From Deltaproteobacteria bacterium (GTDB lineage: Bacteria > Desulfobacterota > JAFDIG01), in assembly GCA_019308145.1 (NCBI GenBank), contig JAFDIG010000025.1, positions 1 to 13,909 on the forward strand: 13,909 bases of DNA. Direction: 5' to 3'. Position 1 is the stretch's first letter; every line of letters begins with the position of its first letter. The notes beneath the pieces are model-generated. The model was not told where the DNA came from, ran no database searches, and saw only the letters and a program-made list of their open reading frames with translations. A program made the translations under genes and the position numbers. This document shows, piece by piece, positions 13,571 to 13,909 of the stretch.

Positions 13571-13909
13571 CTACAAAATAGAAACCTCCTCTGTTTTCAA
13601 ATCAGAAACAAACATGTGACCTGGCTTGTGAGTAATCATAATACTTGGCTTTGATTCAAGGGCAACTACTTGAGGTGTAACACCACATCCCCAAAAAACT
13701 GGTATTTCTTCTGATTCTAAATCATCTGGGACTTCGCCAAAATCAATCTTTTTCAGATCTGAAATACCTATTAAAGAGGGGTCTCCAATATGAACAGGTG
13801 CTCCATGAGTTTTGGGGAAACGTGATGTAATAGTAACAGCTCTTGAAACAAGATGAGCTGGAATAGGCCGCATTGTTACAACCATTGGGCCAGAAAATAT
13901 CCCTGCTGG
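13571..13909 (-). CDS. DUF1445 (YcsI-type putative hydro-lyase / D-glutamate cyclase-like), N-terminus cut by window edge
   Basis: The reading frame is open through the window edge: 112 residues are visible of a family length near 260-270. The visible part holds the family's signature blocks GPMVVTMRPIP, FPKTHGAPVHIGDP, the aromatic-Gly-Cys motif IPVFWGCGVTPQ, and ITHKPGHMFVSDL close to the C-terminus. A vertebrate member acts as D-glutamate cyclase, making 5-oxo-D-proline; bacterial members such as YcsI sit in 5-oxoproline-related gene clusters in Bacillus. It lies 80 nt upstream of the binding-protein gene on the same strand with no visible terminator between, so co-transcription is possible. 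The family assignment is strong; the reaction in this organism is not known. Confidence 0.92.
   Translation of the reverse strand, partial: PAGIFSGPMVVTMRPIPAHLVSRAVTITSRFPKTHGAPVHIGDPSLIGISDLKKIDFGEVPDDLESEEIPVFWGCGVTPQVVALESKPSIMITHKPGHMFVSDLKTEEVSIL

Overview
This window is AT-rich (about one third G+C by eye) bacterial DNA with compact operons, consensus-like sigma70 promoters and Shine-Dalgarno sites. A Tat-targeted periplasmic binding protein and an exported thioredoxin point to a Gram-negative-type cell envelope. The small cysteine-rich DUF6485-type protein, the Liv-type transporter and the Thr/Ser-linker secreted protein suggest an uncultivated, probably anaerobic lineage near Desulfobacterota, Nitrospirota or Schekmanbacteria. 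The sequence alone does not settle the phylum.

There are four blocks. (1) Positions 1-4451, minus strand, look like one six-gene operon, read from high to low coordinates: exported thioredoxin-fold protein, trxB, DUF6485-type Cys-rich protein, Ppx/GppA phosphatase, alpha/beta hydrolase, and comM cut by the window edge. Most junctions overlap or lie within about 10 nt. (2) Positions 4488-5520, minus strand, form a redox-regulator unit: a strong promoter with a possible ArsR operator, an ArsR-family repressor, an unlisted 29-residue membrane microprotein and trxA, closed by a long hairpin terminator. (3) Positions 5521-8852 are a plus-strand island with long gene-poor AT-rich spacers. It carries an orphan FAD-binding subunit of a molybdenum hydroxylase and a 524-residue exported protein made of two copies of an unrecognised ~77-residue domain, Thr/Ser linkers and a glutamine-amidotransferase-like C-terminal domain. 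It ends in a 145-bp inverted-repeat element that fills the gap to livF. (4) Positions 8857-13909, minus strand, are a branched-chain amino-acid/amide-type ABC transporter (binding protein, LivH, LivM, LivG, LivF), preceded by a truncated DUF1445 (YcsI / D-glutamate cyclase-like) gene.

Blocks 1 and 2 together supply a thioredoxin system: NADPH to TrxB to TrxA in the cytoplasm, plus an extracytoplasmic thioredoxin that would need a membrane electron carrier not present here. In block 4, a perfect 10-bp hairpin sits between the binding-protein gene and livH, which has no evident ribosome-binding site. This suggests that the binding protein is made in excess over the membrane complex.

I found no tRNA, rRNA, CRISPR array, transposase or prophage gene. 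The least explained elements are the ArsR-linked microprotein, the duplicated-domain exported protein, the 145-bp inverted-repeat element and the orphan FAD subunit.
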